From Mycobacterium sp. OAS707 (lineage in GTDB: Bacteria > Actinomycetota > Actinomycetes > Mycobacteriales > Mycobacteriaceae): 64,000 bases of DNA. The DNA lies in contig NZ_JADBDS010000002.1 in assembly GCF_014873705.1 (NCBI RefSeq), positions 744,001-808,000 on the forward strand. The letters run 5' to 3'. Shown in pieces: positions 19,078-27,605 of this stretch. How positions within the stretch are numbered: position 1 is the stretch's first letter; every line of letters begins with the position of its first letter. The notes below the pieces were generated by a model that saw nothing but the letters and a program-made list of their open reading frames with translations, did no database searches and was not told the DNA's origin. The position numbers were made by a program, and so were the translations under genes.

Positions 19078-19145
19078 GTTATCAGACCAATGGGCTCTTG
19101 TTATCAGACCGATGGTTCGTTATTGTTCGGTTATCCCGCCGATGC
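19078..19145. promoter_or_regulatory. Three direct-repeat operator boxes between TetR and SDR genes
   Basis: GTTATCAGACCAATGG (19078-19093), GTTATCAGACCGATGG (19100-19115) and GTTATCCCGCCGATGC (19130-19145) are directly repeated, with starts 22 and 30 bp apart. Box 1 overlaps the TetR -10 (complement of 19076-19081). Boxes 2 and 3 flank TATTGT (19121-19126), a candidate -10 for the SDR gene. Placement over both promoters suits binding by the adjacent TetR protein. Confidence 0.6.
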
Positions 19146-19158
19146 AAGGAGAAAATCC

Positions 19159-20115
19159 GTGGCCACCAACGAACGCGACGTCACCGTTCCCGACCTGTCC
19201 GGCAAGCTGGCCGTCGTGACCGGGGCTAACTCCGGCCTCGGTCTCGGGTTGGCCGCACGGTTGTCCGCTGCAGGCGCCGACGTCATCATGGCCATCCGCA
19301 ATCGGGTGAAGGGCGAAGTCGCCGCCGATCAGATCCGCGCGACGGTGCCGAACGCGAAGCTGACGATCAAGAGTCTCGACCTGTCGTCGCTGGCGAGCGT
19401 CCGGGCGCTCGGCGAGGAACTCGTCGCCGAGGGCAGGCCGATCGACATCCTGATCAACAACGCGGGCATCATGCAGCCGCCGCAGAGGGAGACGACCGCG
19501 GACGGTTTCGAGCTGCAGTTCGGCTGCAATCACCTCGGCCATTTCGCGCTGACGGGCCACGTCCTTCCGCTCTTGCGCGCCGCCGACGGAGCGCGGGTGA
19601 CGTCGTTGAGCAGTTCGGCGGCCCGGTTGGGCGGCATCAAGTTCGACGATCCGCAATGGGAGAAGCGATACAACGCGACGGGCGCCTACGCACAGTCCAA
19701 GTCAGCGAATCTGATGTTCGCGATCGAGTTGGACCGCAGGAGCCGACGCGGCGGATGGGGCATCGTCTCGAACGCCGCACACCCCGGCCTGTGTAAGACG
19801 AACCTGCAGCTCAGCGGCCCCTCGCAGGGCAAGGACAGCCCGACGCTGTTGGAACGCTTCTACCGCGTGAGCCGGCGGCTCGCGCCGTTCATGTGGCAGG
19901 AGATCGACGAGGGCATCCTGCCGCCGCTTTACGCCGCGACATCCCCCGAGGCGAAGGGCGAGGCGTTCTACGGCCCGCATGGCTTCCTCGAACTCGCAGG
20001 CGGCGGCGTCACCGACGCCAAGATCCTCGATCGCTCCAGGAACGAGGCCGACTGCCGCCGGTTGTGGGAGCTCTCCGAGCAACTGACCGGGGTGAGCTAC
20101 CCGACGGCAGACTGA
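19159..20115 (+). CDS. Short-chain dehydrogenase/reductase (retinol-dehydrogenase-like)
   Basis: A 318-residue NAD(P)-dependent oxidoreductase. The cofactor motif is [17 protein letters not shown] (residues 16-32), with NNAGIM, catalytic Ser in [10 protein letters not shown] and YAQSK as the catalytic Tyr/Lys. The extended C-terminal part, with [10 protein letters not shown], is typical of the retinol dehydrogenase/protochlorophyllide reductase-like group. I chose the GTG at 19159, preceded by AAGGAGA at 19147-19153; an upstream in-frame GTG/ATG would lie inside the operator region. It is probably the main target of the adjacent TetR regulator. The substrate is unknown. Confidence 0.9.
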   Translation: MATNERDVTVPDLSGKLAVVTGANSGLGLGLAARLSAAGADVIMAIRNRVKGEVAADQIRATVPNAKLTIKSLDLSSLASVRALGEELVAEGRPIDILINNAGIMQPPQRETTADGFELQFGCNHLGHFALTGHVLPLLRAADGARVTSLSSSAARLGGIKFDDPQWEKRYNATGAYAQSKSANLMFAIELDRRSRRGGWGIVSNAAHPGLCKTNLQLSGPSQGKDSPTLLERFYRVSRRLAPFMWQEIDEGILPPLYAATSPEAKGEAFYGPHGFLELAGGGVTDAKILDRSRNEADCRRLWELSEQLTGVSYPTAD

Positions 20116-20163
20116 ACCGGGCCTTCGTCGGCGCTCGCCGCATCCGGGAGCTACCGTCGTAGT

Positions 20164-21252
20164 GTGCCCGAATCGAGCATCGTCGTACGGCCGGAGCCGA
20201 TGAACAGCGGTTCCTATACGGCCAGCTCACGGCTGCAAGCAGCCGGATTACCGGTAGCGATAAAGCTTTTGGAAGACGCGGCCGAAACCGTCCCACTTCC
20301 CCGGCCACCGCAACCGATCGTGATCGCCGATTACGGGGCGTCAACCGGTCACAATTCCCTGCTGCCGATCTGCGCGGCAATTGCAGTGCTGCGCAAGCGG
20401 ACCCGGCCCGAACATTCAATCTTGGTCGCGCACACAGACGTGGCCGACAACGACTTCACCGTGCTCTTCCAGACGCTCGACGACGACCCCGACTCGTACT
20501 TGAAGAAGGATGCGGCGTGCTTCGCATCGGCGATCGGCCGGTCGTTCTACCACCAGATTTTGCCGTCCAACAGCGTCCACCTTGGCTGGTCGTCTTGGGC
20601 GATCCAGTGGCTCGGCAAGGTGCCCGCACCGGTGCCCGACCACCTACAGGTGTCCTACAGCGAAGACGAAAGTGTGAAGGCGGCCTACGCCAGGCAGGCG
20701 GCGATCGACTGGCATGAGTTCGTCGCGTTCCGCGGTCGTGAACTGTGCCCCGGCGGGCGCCTTGTCGTGCTGACAACGGCGGTTGGCGACGACGGCGAGT
20801 TCGGACACCGGCCGTTGTTCCGCGGCATGATCGCCGAACTCGCCGACCTCGTGGCTCAGGGTCTGCTCACCGAGGACGAGCACTACCGTATGTGCATTCC
20901 GATGGTGTCTCGCCGGGCGGCGGATTTCTTGTCGCCGTTCGCGCCGAAGGGTCGATTCGAGCGACTCGAAATCGAGCACCTCGAGGTGTTCAACGCCGAG
21001 GACCGGTTCTGGTCCCAGTACCGAGTCGACCATGACGCCAAGGCTTTCGGCGTCCAGTGGGCGGCGTTCGCGAGGGCGTCGGTGTTCCCGACGCTGGCCA
21101 GCGCGCTCGACGGCGGACGAAGTGATCCGCGGTGCGCCGAGTTCATGGAGCGGCTGGAGGCCGGTGTCGCGGCGCGGATGGCCGCGGAGCCGGAGGAGAT
21201 GCAGATTCCGTTGGCTCAGGTGGTGCTGTGGAAGCGGCCCAAGCCCAGATGA
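20164..21252 (+). CDS. SABATH-like SAM-dependent carboxyl methyltransferase
   Basis: A 362-residue protein that I recognise as related to plant salicylate/jasmonate carboxyl methyltransferases (SABATH, PF03492). The SAM site IADYGASTGHNSL (about 53-65) corresponds to the plant DLGCSSGPN motif, and SVHLGWSSWAIQWL matches the plant FHSSYSLHWL element. It should methylate a small carboxylic acid, but the substrate is unknown. The start is GTG at 20164, or ATG at 20200 (MNSGSYTASS), which has GGAG 5 bp upstream and may be the true start. Its stop abuts the convergent GlxA stop within TGATCA. Confidence 0.78.
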   Translation: MPESSIVVRPEPMNSGSYTASSRLQAAGLPVAIKLLEDAAETVPLPRPPQPIVIADYGASTGHNSLLPICAAIAVLRKRTRPEHSILVAHTDVADNDFTVLFQTLDDDPDSYLKKDAACFASAIGRSFYHQILPSNSVHLGWSSWAIQWLGKVPAPVPDHLQVSYSEDESVKAAYARQAAIDWHEFVAFRGRELCPGGRLVVLTTAVGDDGEFGHRPLFRGMIAELADLVAQGLLTEDEHYRMCIPMVSRRAADFLSPFAPKGRFERLEIEHLEVFNAEDRFWSQYRVDHDAKAFGVQWAAFARASVFPTLASALDGGRSDPRCAEFMERLEAGVAARMAAEPEEMQIPLAQVVLWKRPKPR

Positions 21253-22215
21253 TCAGCCGGCCATCCGGTCGCGAAACGTGTTGCGATAACTCTGCGGCGG
21301 CACTCCGGTGAGCCGCCGGAACTGCTCACGGAAATTGGCCGGCGAGCTGAATCCGACGTCGCGGCCGATCTTTTCGATGGCGTGGGCGGTCCCCTCCAGT
21401 AGCTGCTGAGCATGCCGGATGCGAACGCCGGTCACCCACTGCATCGGTGTCTGACCCGTCTCGGCCTGAAAGCGGCGGTTCAGTGTGCGCACGCTCATGG
21501 CGGCCCGGGTGGCGATGTCGCCGAGCGTCAGGTCGCGATGCGCCTGCTGCTCGATCCATGCCAGCACATCGTCGAGTTCGGTGCGCTCGGCAATGTGCTT
21601 GGCGGGAGCCACATTTCGCAAGATGAACTGCGCCTGTCCCCCGCTTCGATGCAACGGCGCGACGGCGAGGCGTGCGGCGTGCGCCGCTACGGCGGCGCCG
21701 TGATCGCGGGCCACCATGTGCAAGCACAGATCCAAGCCCGCCGATGCACCCGCGGAGGTCAGCACCTGGCCGTCGTCGACGTAGAGAACGTCGGGATCGA
21801 GGTCCACCGCTGGGTACGTGGCACGAAACTCCTCGGCCGCCAACCAGTGAGTGGTCGCGCGCCTTCCGTCCAGCAGTCCCGCTTCGGCAAGGCTGAAGGC
21901 GCCCGAACAGATCGACGCGATCCTGGCGCCGTTCTCATACGCCGCCTTGAGCACGCGCAGCACATGATCGGGCGTGGCAACGGTGACGTCGTTGCGGCCG
22001 GGCACCACGATCGTGTCGGCCTCGGCCGCGGCGTCCATGCCGTGGTCGGTGGCGATGCGCATGGGGCCGGCGGTGACGACGGGTTCAGCGCCGCACACCA
22101 GAACCCGGTAGGCCGGTTCGCCGGTCAGCAGCACTGCCCGACCGAACGTTTCGACGGCGGTGCACAAGTCGAACGCGATCGTGTCCGGCAAGGCCAGTAC
22201 CGCGATGGTGTGCAC
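21253..22215 (-). CDS. GlxA-type AraC regulator with DJ-1/PfpI domain
   Basis: A 320-residue transcription factor. The N-terminal class-I glutamine-amidotransferase-like (DJ-1/PfpI) domain contains the conserved Cys in SICSGAFSLAEAGLLDGRRATTHW. The C-terminal AraC double helix-turn-helix spans about 215-312, with LGDIATRAAMSVRTLNRRFQAETGQTPMQWV and the second AraC signature IGRDVGFSSPANFREQFRRLTGVPPQSYR. It lies 46 bp downstream of the ThDP/HTH gene and may be the last gene of that transcript. GlxA-type regulators often sense small metabolites through the DJ-1 domain, but the ligand is not known. Confidence 0.9.
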   Translation of the reverse strand: MHTIAVLALPDTIAFDLCTAVETFGRAVLLTGEPAYRVLVCGAEPVVTAGPMRIATDHGMDAAAEADTIVVPGRNDVTVATPDHVLRVLKAAYENGARIASICSGAFSLAEAGLLDGRRATTHWLAAEEFRATYPAVDLDPDVLYVDDGQVLTSAGASAGLDLCLHMVARDHGAAVAAHAARLAVAPLHRSGGQAQFILRNVAPAKHIAERTELDDVLAWIEQQAHRDLTLGDIATRAAMSVRTLNRRFQAETGQTPMQWVTGVRIRHAQQLLEGTAHAIEKIGRDVGFSSPANFREQFRRLTGVPPQSYRNTFRDRMAG

Positions 22216-22261
22216 AGCCCGACAGTAGCAGCCGCGATGGCAATATCACGGCGGCAGGCCT

Positions 22262-23938
22262 CTATCTGGCCAATACGGCGTCGATGAGGTGCGGTCCTGG
22301 CTCCGCGATCGCGGCGCTGAATTGGGTCGCGAGTTCTTCGACGGTGGTGGCCCGAGTGGCGCGAACACCGAACCCGTCGGCGATGGCGACGAAGTCGAGG
22401 TTCGGATTGGACAGGTCGAGCAGCGACTGCGCCTTCGGGCCGCCCGCAGTGGCGCCGACGCGCTGCAACTCGAGTTGCAGGATCGCGTAGGCGCGGTTGT
22501 TGAGGATGACGACGGTGATGTCGAGTCGTTCGCGAGCCATGGTCCACAACGCCGAAATCGTGTACATGGCGCTGCCGTCGGACTGCAGTGCGACGACGGG
22601 CCGGTGCGGCGCGGCGATGGCGGCGCCGACCGCGACCGGCAGTCCTTGTCCGATCGCACCTCCGGTCAGCGTCAGCACATCGTGCGGGGGTGACGCGGCC
22701 GTCGCATCGGGCAGCAGCAGACCGCTGGTGTTGGCCTCGTCGGAGATGATCGCGTTGTCGGGCAACAGCGCGCCGATGACTGAGGCCCAGTTGTCGGATC
22801 GCAATGGCCCGCTTGGTAATTGCGTCGGACTGGATGGGGACTCGACAAATGCTGGGGCGGCCAGACGGTCGGCGACGTCCGCCAGGCGTGAGGCCGGGAC
22901 CGTGTGCACCTTTGCACCACTGGGCACCAGATCGCCGGGCAGGTTCGGGTACGCGAAGAAGGCGACCGGGGACCGCGCGCCCGCAAGGATCAAATGCCTT
23001 GCGCCCCTGAGCTGTTCCTGCGCCATTTCGGCGAAATAGCCGAGCCGCGCGATGTCCGGCACACCTCGGCCCCGCGCCAGTCGGGCGGGAAACGTCTCGA
23101 CGAGCACACGAGAGCCGGTGGCTGCCGAGATCCTCGCCGCGGCACGCAGACCGGACGCGGCGGTGGTAGGTCCGCCCAGCAGCAGCACTGCTTTCTCCCC
23201 GTACGTTTTCAGCAATTCCGCGGCACCTGCGACGTCCACGTCGGCTGACTCGCGCGTTCCGGTCGCCCACTCACTTCGTGGACCGAGTTTTGTCATCACG
23301 CGATACACGTGGCCTTCGACCGTTCTGGTCGATACGGTCAGCTGCTCGGCGACCTCGCGAATGGAGTGTCCCTGCGAAAGCAACTGTACGATCTCGCGCT
23401 CGCGATCGGTCAGTGGTGCCGATGGGGATGCGTCGGCTTGCGCGTCACCCCACGACAGGTCGGCCGGCAAGACGAGCGTCGCGATACGGCCGAGATTCGC
23501 CGAGGCAATGGCCCGGTCGACGGTCGCTGAGAGCTCTGCGGTTGACCCGGGCCGATGCACCGTACCTGTCAGCCAGTGCCCCAGCACATCGATGTCGGAT
23601 TGCAGGGGCGCATCAAGTCTTTGGTGATAGGTGGCGTGATCGCCGACGACGTTGACAACCGGGCTGTGCGCTCGTCGCGCATTGTGCAGGTTGGCCAATC
23701 CGTTCGCCATGCCCGGCCCCAGATGCAGCAGGGTGGCGGCGGGCTTACCCGCGATGCGCGCGTACCCGTCCGCTGCGCCGGTCACCACTCCTTCGAACAG
23801 GCACAGCACCGCTCGCATCTGAGGAGCGGAGTCCAGCGCAGCGACGAAATGCATCTCCGATGTGCCGGGGTTGGCGAAACAGACGTCGACTTCGCCCGCG
23901 ATCAGGCGGTCGATCACAACATGTGCACCGGTGGTCAC
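22262..23938 (-). CDS. ThDP-dependent acetolactate-synthase-like enzyme with internal LuxR HTH
   Basis: A 558-residue hybrid. Residues 1-165 form the ThDP Pyr domain (CFANPGTSEMHFVAALD; activating Glu49 in LFEGVVTGAADGYARI). Residues 175-220 are a LuxR/GerE helix-turn-helix (LTDREREIVQLLSQG, then VSTRTVEGHVYRVMTKLG). Residues about 230-370 are the central domain and 380-555 the ThDP PP domain, with SDGS (453-456) and the NN pair (480-481) of the GDG-x-NN motif. It resembles mycobacterial IlvX-like proteins, which lack the HTH. The start at GTG 23938 aligns with IlvX (VTTGAHVVIDRL); the frame also opens with GTG at 23986, directly after the upstream TAG. The HTH lacks a clear fourth helix. Function could be catalytic, regulatory or both. 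Confidence 0.82.
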   Translation of the reverse strand: MTTGAHVVIDRLIAGEVDVCFANPGTSEMHFVAALDSAPQMRAVLCLFEGVVTGAADGYARIAGKPAATLLHLGPGMANGLANLHNARRAHSPVVNVVGDHATYHQRLDAPLQSDIDVLGHWLTGTVHRPGSTAELSATVDRAIASANLGRIATLVLPADLSWGDAQADASPSAPLTDREREIVQLLSQGHSIREVAEQLTVSTRTVEGHVYRVMTKLGPRSEWATGTRESADVDVAGAAELLKTYGEKAVLLLGGPTTAASGLRAAARISAATGSRVLVETFPARLARGRGVPDIARLGYFAEMAQEQLRGARHLILAGARSPVAFFAYPNLPGDLVPSGAKVHTVPASRLADVADRLAAPAFVESPSSPTQLPSGPLRSDNWASVIGALLPDNAIISDEANTSGLLLPDATAASPPHDVLTLTGGAIGQGLPVAVGAAIAAPHRPVVALQSDGSAMYTISALWTMARERLDITVVILNNRAYAILQLELQRVGATAGGPKAQSLLDLSNPNLDFVAIADGFGVRATRATTVEELATQFSAAIAEPGPHLIDAVLAR

Positions 23939-23986
23939 CCACCAATGATGGCATTGGCCGCCAACACCTCCAGCGGTTGTTGTCAC

Positions 23987-24397
23987 CTATCTATGACGCG
24001 CGGCTGGACGACTCCCGCTATGGGCGCGGATCCCAATCACTTTGGCAGTGACGGCCTGCGCCTTCAGCACCGGCCAACTACTCAGCCCGTAGCACCACGA
24101 CGGCAGCGGCCACGCCTTGCGTCGCTTGCATTTGTCATGGCCCGGTTCCAATTCGACCCACTGCCAAGGCACGAGGGATTGCTTGTCGGATCCCGACGCA
24201 GGCGGATCACGGCTCGGCCCGGCGGCTACTCCGTCGTCAGGGGCTGCAGCGGCGCCTGACTGGTTGCTTCCGCCGTGAGGTTGGGCATCATCAGCGGATG
24301 CCGGGGCGGCGATGACAACCGCGAAGACAGCGAGCGAGGCGGCCACTGTGACAGTTGGGCATCCGCTGCGAGACCGCCGCCGCCGGAAGGTCGTCAT
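23987..24397 (-). CDS. Small secreted protein coupled to ECF sigma factor
   Basis: A 136-residue protein I do not recognise. An Arg-rich start (TTFRRRRSRS) and a hydrophobic segment (VAASLAVFAVVIAAPASA, about 18-35) form a Sec-type signal peptide with probable cleavage after APASA. The mature part is Gly/Ala/Pro/Ser-rich, then has a segment with two cysteines and several Trp (HDKCKRRKAWPLPSWCYG). Its ATG overlaps the sigma-factor stop as ATGA, so the two are translationally coupled. No anti-sigma ZAS motif is present. It might be a secreted effector or sensor of that regulon; this is inference from coupling only. Confidence 0.7.
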   Translation of the reverse strand: MTTFRRRRSRSGCPTVTVAASLAVFAVVIAAPASADDAQPHGGSNQSGAAAAPDDGVAAGPSRDPPASGSDKQSLVPWQWVELEPGHDKCKRRKAWPLPSWCYGLSSWPVLKAQAVTAKVIGIRAHSGSRPAARHR

Positions 24398-24954
24398 GCA
24401 GCTGACACGCGACTGATTGGCTGCGAGATCAGACTGTTCCGCAGCTGTTTACGTCCTCTAGCGAGTCGCGACGACACCGTGCCGACCGGGCAATCTGAAA
24501 TCGCGGCGATCTCCTTGCAGCTGAACTGCAGCACATCGGCGTAGAACACGGTCGTACGCACGCTTTCCTGCAGCGCGGCCAACGCCGCCCGCAGGTCACC
24601 GTCCGTCATCGAGTCCAAGGCCGACTCCTCGGCCGACCGAGCGGCACACGTCCGCAACGTGGCAGCCGAGTGCAGATCGGCAATGTCTCCCACCGCGAAC
24701 TCATCCGGGCGACACCTCGTCTTGCGATATTGGCTGACCCAGGTGTTGTGCAAGATCCGATACAGCCATGCCCTGGCGTTGGTGCCGTCACGAAAGGTGT
24801 GAAATCCCGCATAAGCACGCAACATCACTTCCTGTGCGAGATCTTCCGCGTCTTGTCGAGTGCGTGTGAGAGTCGTTGCCGCAGCCAATATCTGGTCGCC
24901 GAGCGGTATGACGAGGCGACAGAAGCGTTCGGTGTCCTGCATTTGCGCCGGCAT
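24394..24954 (-). CDS. ECF RNA polymerase sigma factor
   Basis: A 186-residue ECF sigma factor. Region 2 is at about 25-75 (RTRQDAEDLAQEVMLRAY, then NARAWLYRILHNTWVSQYRK) and region 4 at about 118-175 (LAALQESVRTTVFYADVLQFSCKEIAAISDCPVGTVSSRLARGRKQLRN). It begins 3 bp after the catalase stop and overlaps the next gene, so it is embedded in a stress operon. No adjacent gene encodes a recognisable anti-sigma factor. Its position suggests it amplifies expression of the catalase/Dps group or a wider oxidative-stress regulon. An internal ATG at 24942 is a possible alternative start. Confidence 0.92.
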   Translation of the reverse strand: MPAQMQDTERFCRLVIPLGDQILAAATTLTRTRQDAEDLAQEVMLRAYAGFHTFRDGTNARAWLYRILHNTWVSQYRKTRCRPDEFAVGDIADLHSAATLRTCAARSAEESALDSMTDGDLRAALAALQESVRTTVFYADVLQFSCKEIAAISDCPVGTVSSRLARGRKQLRNSLISQPISRVSAA

Positions 24955-24957
24955 GCC

Positions 24958-26421
24958 CTACTCCTGCACGCCGCGACCGCGAACGGCTAATTCGATCTCG
25001 TCGCCGACCTCTTTGTCGATGTTCTTCCAATACTCGAATGCACGCTGCAGCACCTCCTCGGACACGGCGTTGCAGAGATGCTCTGCGACATTGTGGACCA
25101 ACCGATGACGAGCAGGCGCGTCCATCACTTCTCGGACCAAAATTCCCGCTTGTGTCCAGTCGTCGTCGTTCGGCCGCAACGTGTATGCGGTACGCACCAT
25201 TTCCCCGTCGGCGTACCAGAGGGCCTCGGCGGTAAGTTGTGGGTCGGCCTGCGGTCCGCCGTACGAGTTCGGTGCGTACACCGGGTCGGACGCGTTCTCG
25301 ACGCGCATCCGACCGTCCTTGGAGTAACTGTGAACTTCGTTTCTCGGTGCGTTGACAGGAATCTGCTTGTAGTTGACTCCGATACGCGCTCGATGCGCGT
25401 CCCCGTAGGCGAACGTGCGGGCCAGCAGCATCTTGTCGGGGCTCAATCCGGTCCCTGGCACTTGGTTCGCCGGGGCAAAGGCGGCCTGCTCGATCTCGGT
25501 GTGATGGTCGGTGAAGTTACGACTCAAGACGAGCTTGCCGACCTCCAGAAGCGGATAGTCGCTGTGCGGCCAGACTTTCGTCAGATCGAACGGGTTGATG
25601 CGATAGCTCTTGGCGTCTTCGAACGGCATGATCTGAACCTTCAGCGTCCAGCTCGGATGGTCGCCACGCTTGATCGCCTGGTACAAGTCGCGCTGGTGGT
25701 AATCGCCGTCGACGCCGGCTAACCGGTCGGCTTCCGCCTGCTCTAGGTACTCGATGCCCTGATCGGAAATGAAGTGGTACTTGACCCAAGAGATCTGATC
25801 ATCGGCGTTGATCCAGCTGTACGTGTGGCTGCCGTAACCGTGCATGTGCCGCCACGTCCGCGGAATGCCTCGATCGCCGAACAACCAAGCCACTTGATGT
25901 GCACTCTCCGGCGACATCGTCCAGAAGTCCCATTGCATGTCGTTGTCGCGCATGCCGGTATCGGCGCGGCGCTTCTGCGATCGAATGAAGTGCTGGAACT
26001 TCATCCCGTCCCGAATGAAGAACACCGGGGTGTTGTTGCCGACGATGTCGAGGTTGCCCTCCGCGGTGTAGAACCGCAGCGCGAACCCACGCGGGTCGCG
26101 CCAGGTGTCTGGGCTGCCGCGCTCCCCGGCCACGGTGGAGAAGCGGGCCAGGGTATTCGTCTTGGCGCCGGGCTGAAAGACGGCAGCCCGGGTATAGGTC
26201 CGGACGTCCGCGCTCACTTCGAAATAGCCGAAGGCACCGGAGCCCTTGGCATGTGGCTGCCGCTCGGGTGTCCGCTCCCGGTTGAAGTTCGCCATCTGCT
26301 CTATCAGATAGTTGTCATGAAGCAGGATGGGGCCGTCAGGCCCGATGGTCAGCGAGTGGCCGTCACTGGCCACCGGTGCGCCAGCATCCGTTGTCGTGGC
26401 AATGCCCTTGTGTTGATTCAT
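24958..26421 (-). CDS. Monofunctional haem catalase
   Basis: A 487-residue clade-3-sized catalase that dismutates H2O2 in the cytosol. Catalytic residues are visible as His57 ([16 protein letters not shown]), Asn130 ([14 protein letters not shown]) and the proximal haem-ligand Tyr339 ([10 protein letters not shown]). I chose the ATG at 26421 ([10 protein letters not shown]), 2 bp after the Dps-like stop; the open frame upstream to 26478 is inside that gene. It is followed 3 bp later by the ECF sigma gene. The Dps-catalase-sigma order strongly suggests a peroxide-protection operon. Confidence 0.95.
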   Translation of the reverse strand: MNQHKGIATTTDAGAPVASDGHSLTIGPDGPILLHDNYLIEQMANFNRERTPERQPHAKGSGAFGYFEVSADVRTYTRAAVFQPGAKTNTLARFSTVAGERGSPDTWRDPRGFALRFYTAEGNLDIVGNNTPVFFIRDGMKFQHFIRSQKRRADTGMRDNDMQWDFWTMSPESAHQVAWLFGDRGIPRTWRHMHGYGSHTYSWINADDQISWVKYHFISDQGIEYLEQAEADRLAGVDGDYHQRDLYQAIKRGDHPSWTLKVQIMPFEDAKSYRINPFDLTKVWPHSDYPLLEVGKLVLSRNFTDHHTEIEQAAFAPANQVPGTGLSPDKMLLARTFAYGDAHRARIGVNYKQIPVNAPRNEVHSYSKDGRMRVENASDPVYAPNSYGGPQADPQLTAEALWYADGEMVRTAYTLRPNDDDWTQAGILVREVMDAPARHRLVHNVAEHLCNAVSEEVLQRAFEYWKNIDKEVGDEIELAVRGRGVQE

Positions 26422-26423
26422 TA

Positions 26424-26891
26424 CTAGGCTCTCGAATTCATGCGTCGCGACTCTGCCGTCAGTAGCAGGCCCTGCCATTCGACCATCTGCCCGATCTCGC
26501 CGAGGAGGTCGGCGATCAACTGGTCGGTGGCGCCTATCTGCTCATAGACACACCGAATAGTGCTGAGGGCGAGGGATATTCGCTGGGATATCATGATCAC
26601 TGCAGCCGTTGCACATCGTTCCCCCGGCCTCAACGTTGGTACAGCGACGGGGGTTTCGTTGATGATGAAGCGTCGGACACCGTCGTAGTCGGACCCGCGC
26701 ACCAACTCCGCGACCGCATCACTGGCCTCTCGGGCGGTGCGCACGACTGCTTCCAGGCGATTCTGCATGCCGATGAATCTGGTTCCGCTGAAGTGTGCGT
26801 GCGCTTCCACGGCCTGGACATGGAGGTTGAACAGCTCGCCGAGCACCGTCGCCAGGTCGTGCCGCAGCGTCGGGGTGGAGGTTTTCGTCAT
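26424..26891 (-). CDS. Dps/ferritin-like protein
   Basis: A 155-residue four-helix protein resembling Dps. By hand alignment to Dps, the segment [20 protein letters not shown] keeps the first ferroxidase His, and SDAVAE keeps the Asp/Glu pair (DxxxE). The second His (VHEM in E. coli) appears to be Met here. It may bind DNA or store iron with reduced ferroxidase activity. It sits between the HD gene (12 bp upstream) and catalase (2 bp downstream), the usual company of peroxide-protection genes. The family call is moderately sure because overall similarity is weak. Confidence 0.75.
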   Translation of the reverse strand: MTKTSTPTLRHDLATVLGELFNLHVQAVEAHAHFSGTRFIGMQNRLEAVVRTAREASDAVAELVRGSDYDGVRRFIINETPVAVPTLRPGERCATAAVIMISQRISLALSTIRCVYEQIGATDQLIADLLGEIGQMVEWQGLLLTAESRRMNSRA

Positions 26892-26903
26892 GGCAGCACC
26901 CGA

Positions 26904-27557
26904 CTATTCCGGCCAGCTGTTGTTGAGGATGATCGTCACGAAATCGTCTCGGACGAACGACGGATCGAAGTGGGCCAGCACGTCGGCGTTCATCGTGCCG
27001 AAGGTGCTGCGCGGACGATGCTTCATCCCGTCGGTAAACGCTTGCAAAATACGATTTTTGAAGTCCGGCCGCGGGTGCGCGGACGTGACGGCGATCAGTG
27101 ATTCCGACGACAGATCGTCTCGGCCCAAACCGAGCACGTCTGTCTCGACGCCTGCGGTGACCAAAGCGATTTCCGGGTCCAGGAACTCCGGTACCCCTGG
27201 TGTTGTGTGCAGTGCAATGCTCAGCCACACTCGGCGCGCCTCGGCTTCGTCGACTCCGTGTTGGAGCAGGAAGTCACGGGCTGCGTTGGCGCCGTCTACC
27301 TCGAACCGAAGACTCGAGGATGTTCGATACGGTTCTGTCAGCCCAAGGTCGTGAAACATCGCGCCCACGTAGAGCAATTCGAGGTCGGGCTTGAGGTTGC
27401 GCCGTTCACCCTGCAGGGCGCCGAAGAAGAACACCCGGCGTGAGTGGTCGAACAACAGGTCGTCCTCTGCACCTCTGATGAAGTCGGTGACGTCGCGGGT
27501 CAACGGCGTGTCAGGAACAGTTATTCCTGCGACAGAGGCGAATGTTTCGGTGGCCAT
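26904..27557 (-). CDS. HD-domain protein, cyanamide hydratase-like
   Basis: A 217-residue HD-superfamily metal-dependent hydrolase. Conserved motifs are HSRRVFFFG, the HD pair in GAMFHDLGLT, FEVDGANAARDFL and IALHTTPGVPEF, a pattern I associate with the cyanamide-hydratase subgroup. A second copy of this family is at 36930-37568, with similar motif spacing. The ATG at 27557 has GGAG about 8 bp upstream. It begins a tight run with Dps, catalase and the ECF sigma, 48 bp after the LuxR gene. The true substrate could be a nitrile-like, cyanamide or nucleotide compound. Confidence 0.83.
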   Translation of the reverse strand: MATETFASVAGITVPDTPLTRDVTDFIRGAEDDLLFDHSRRVFFFGALQGERRNLKPDLELLYVGAMFHDLGLTEPYRTSSSLRFEVDGANAARDFLLQHGVDEAEARRVWLSIALHTTPGVPEFLDPEIALVTAGVETDVLGLGRDDLSSESLIAVTSAHPRPDFKNRILQAFTDGMKHRPRSTFGTMNADVLAHFDPSFVRDDFVTIILNNSWPE

Positions 27558-27605
27558 GGGTCAATCTCCGTTCGGTCAGGCGTGTACTCCTCACTGTGCC
27601 GCCGG

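Noticed and set aside
23939..23986. Longer ThDP/HTH protein starting at GTG 23986
   Set aside because: The 16 extra residues (including QCHHWW) have no counterpart in IlvX-like proteins, and no Shine-Dalgarno precedes them. It is kept as an alternative.
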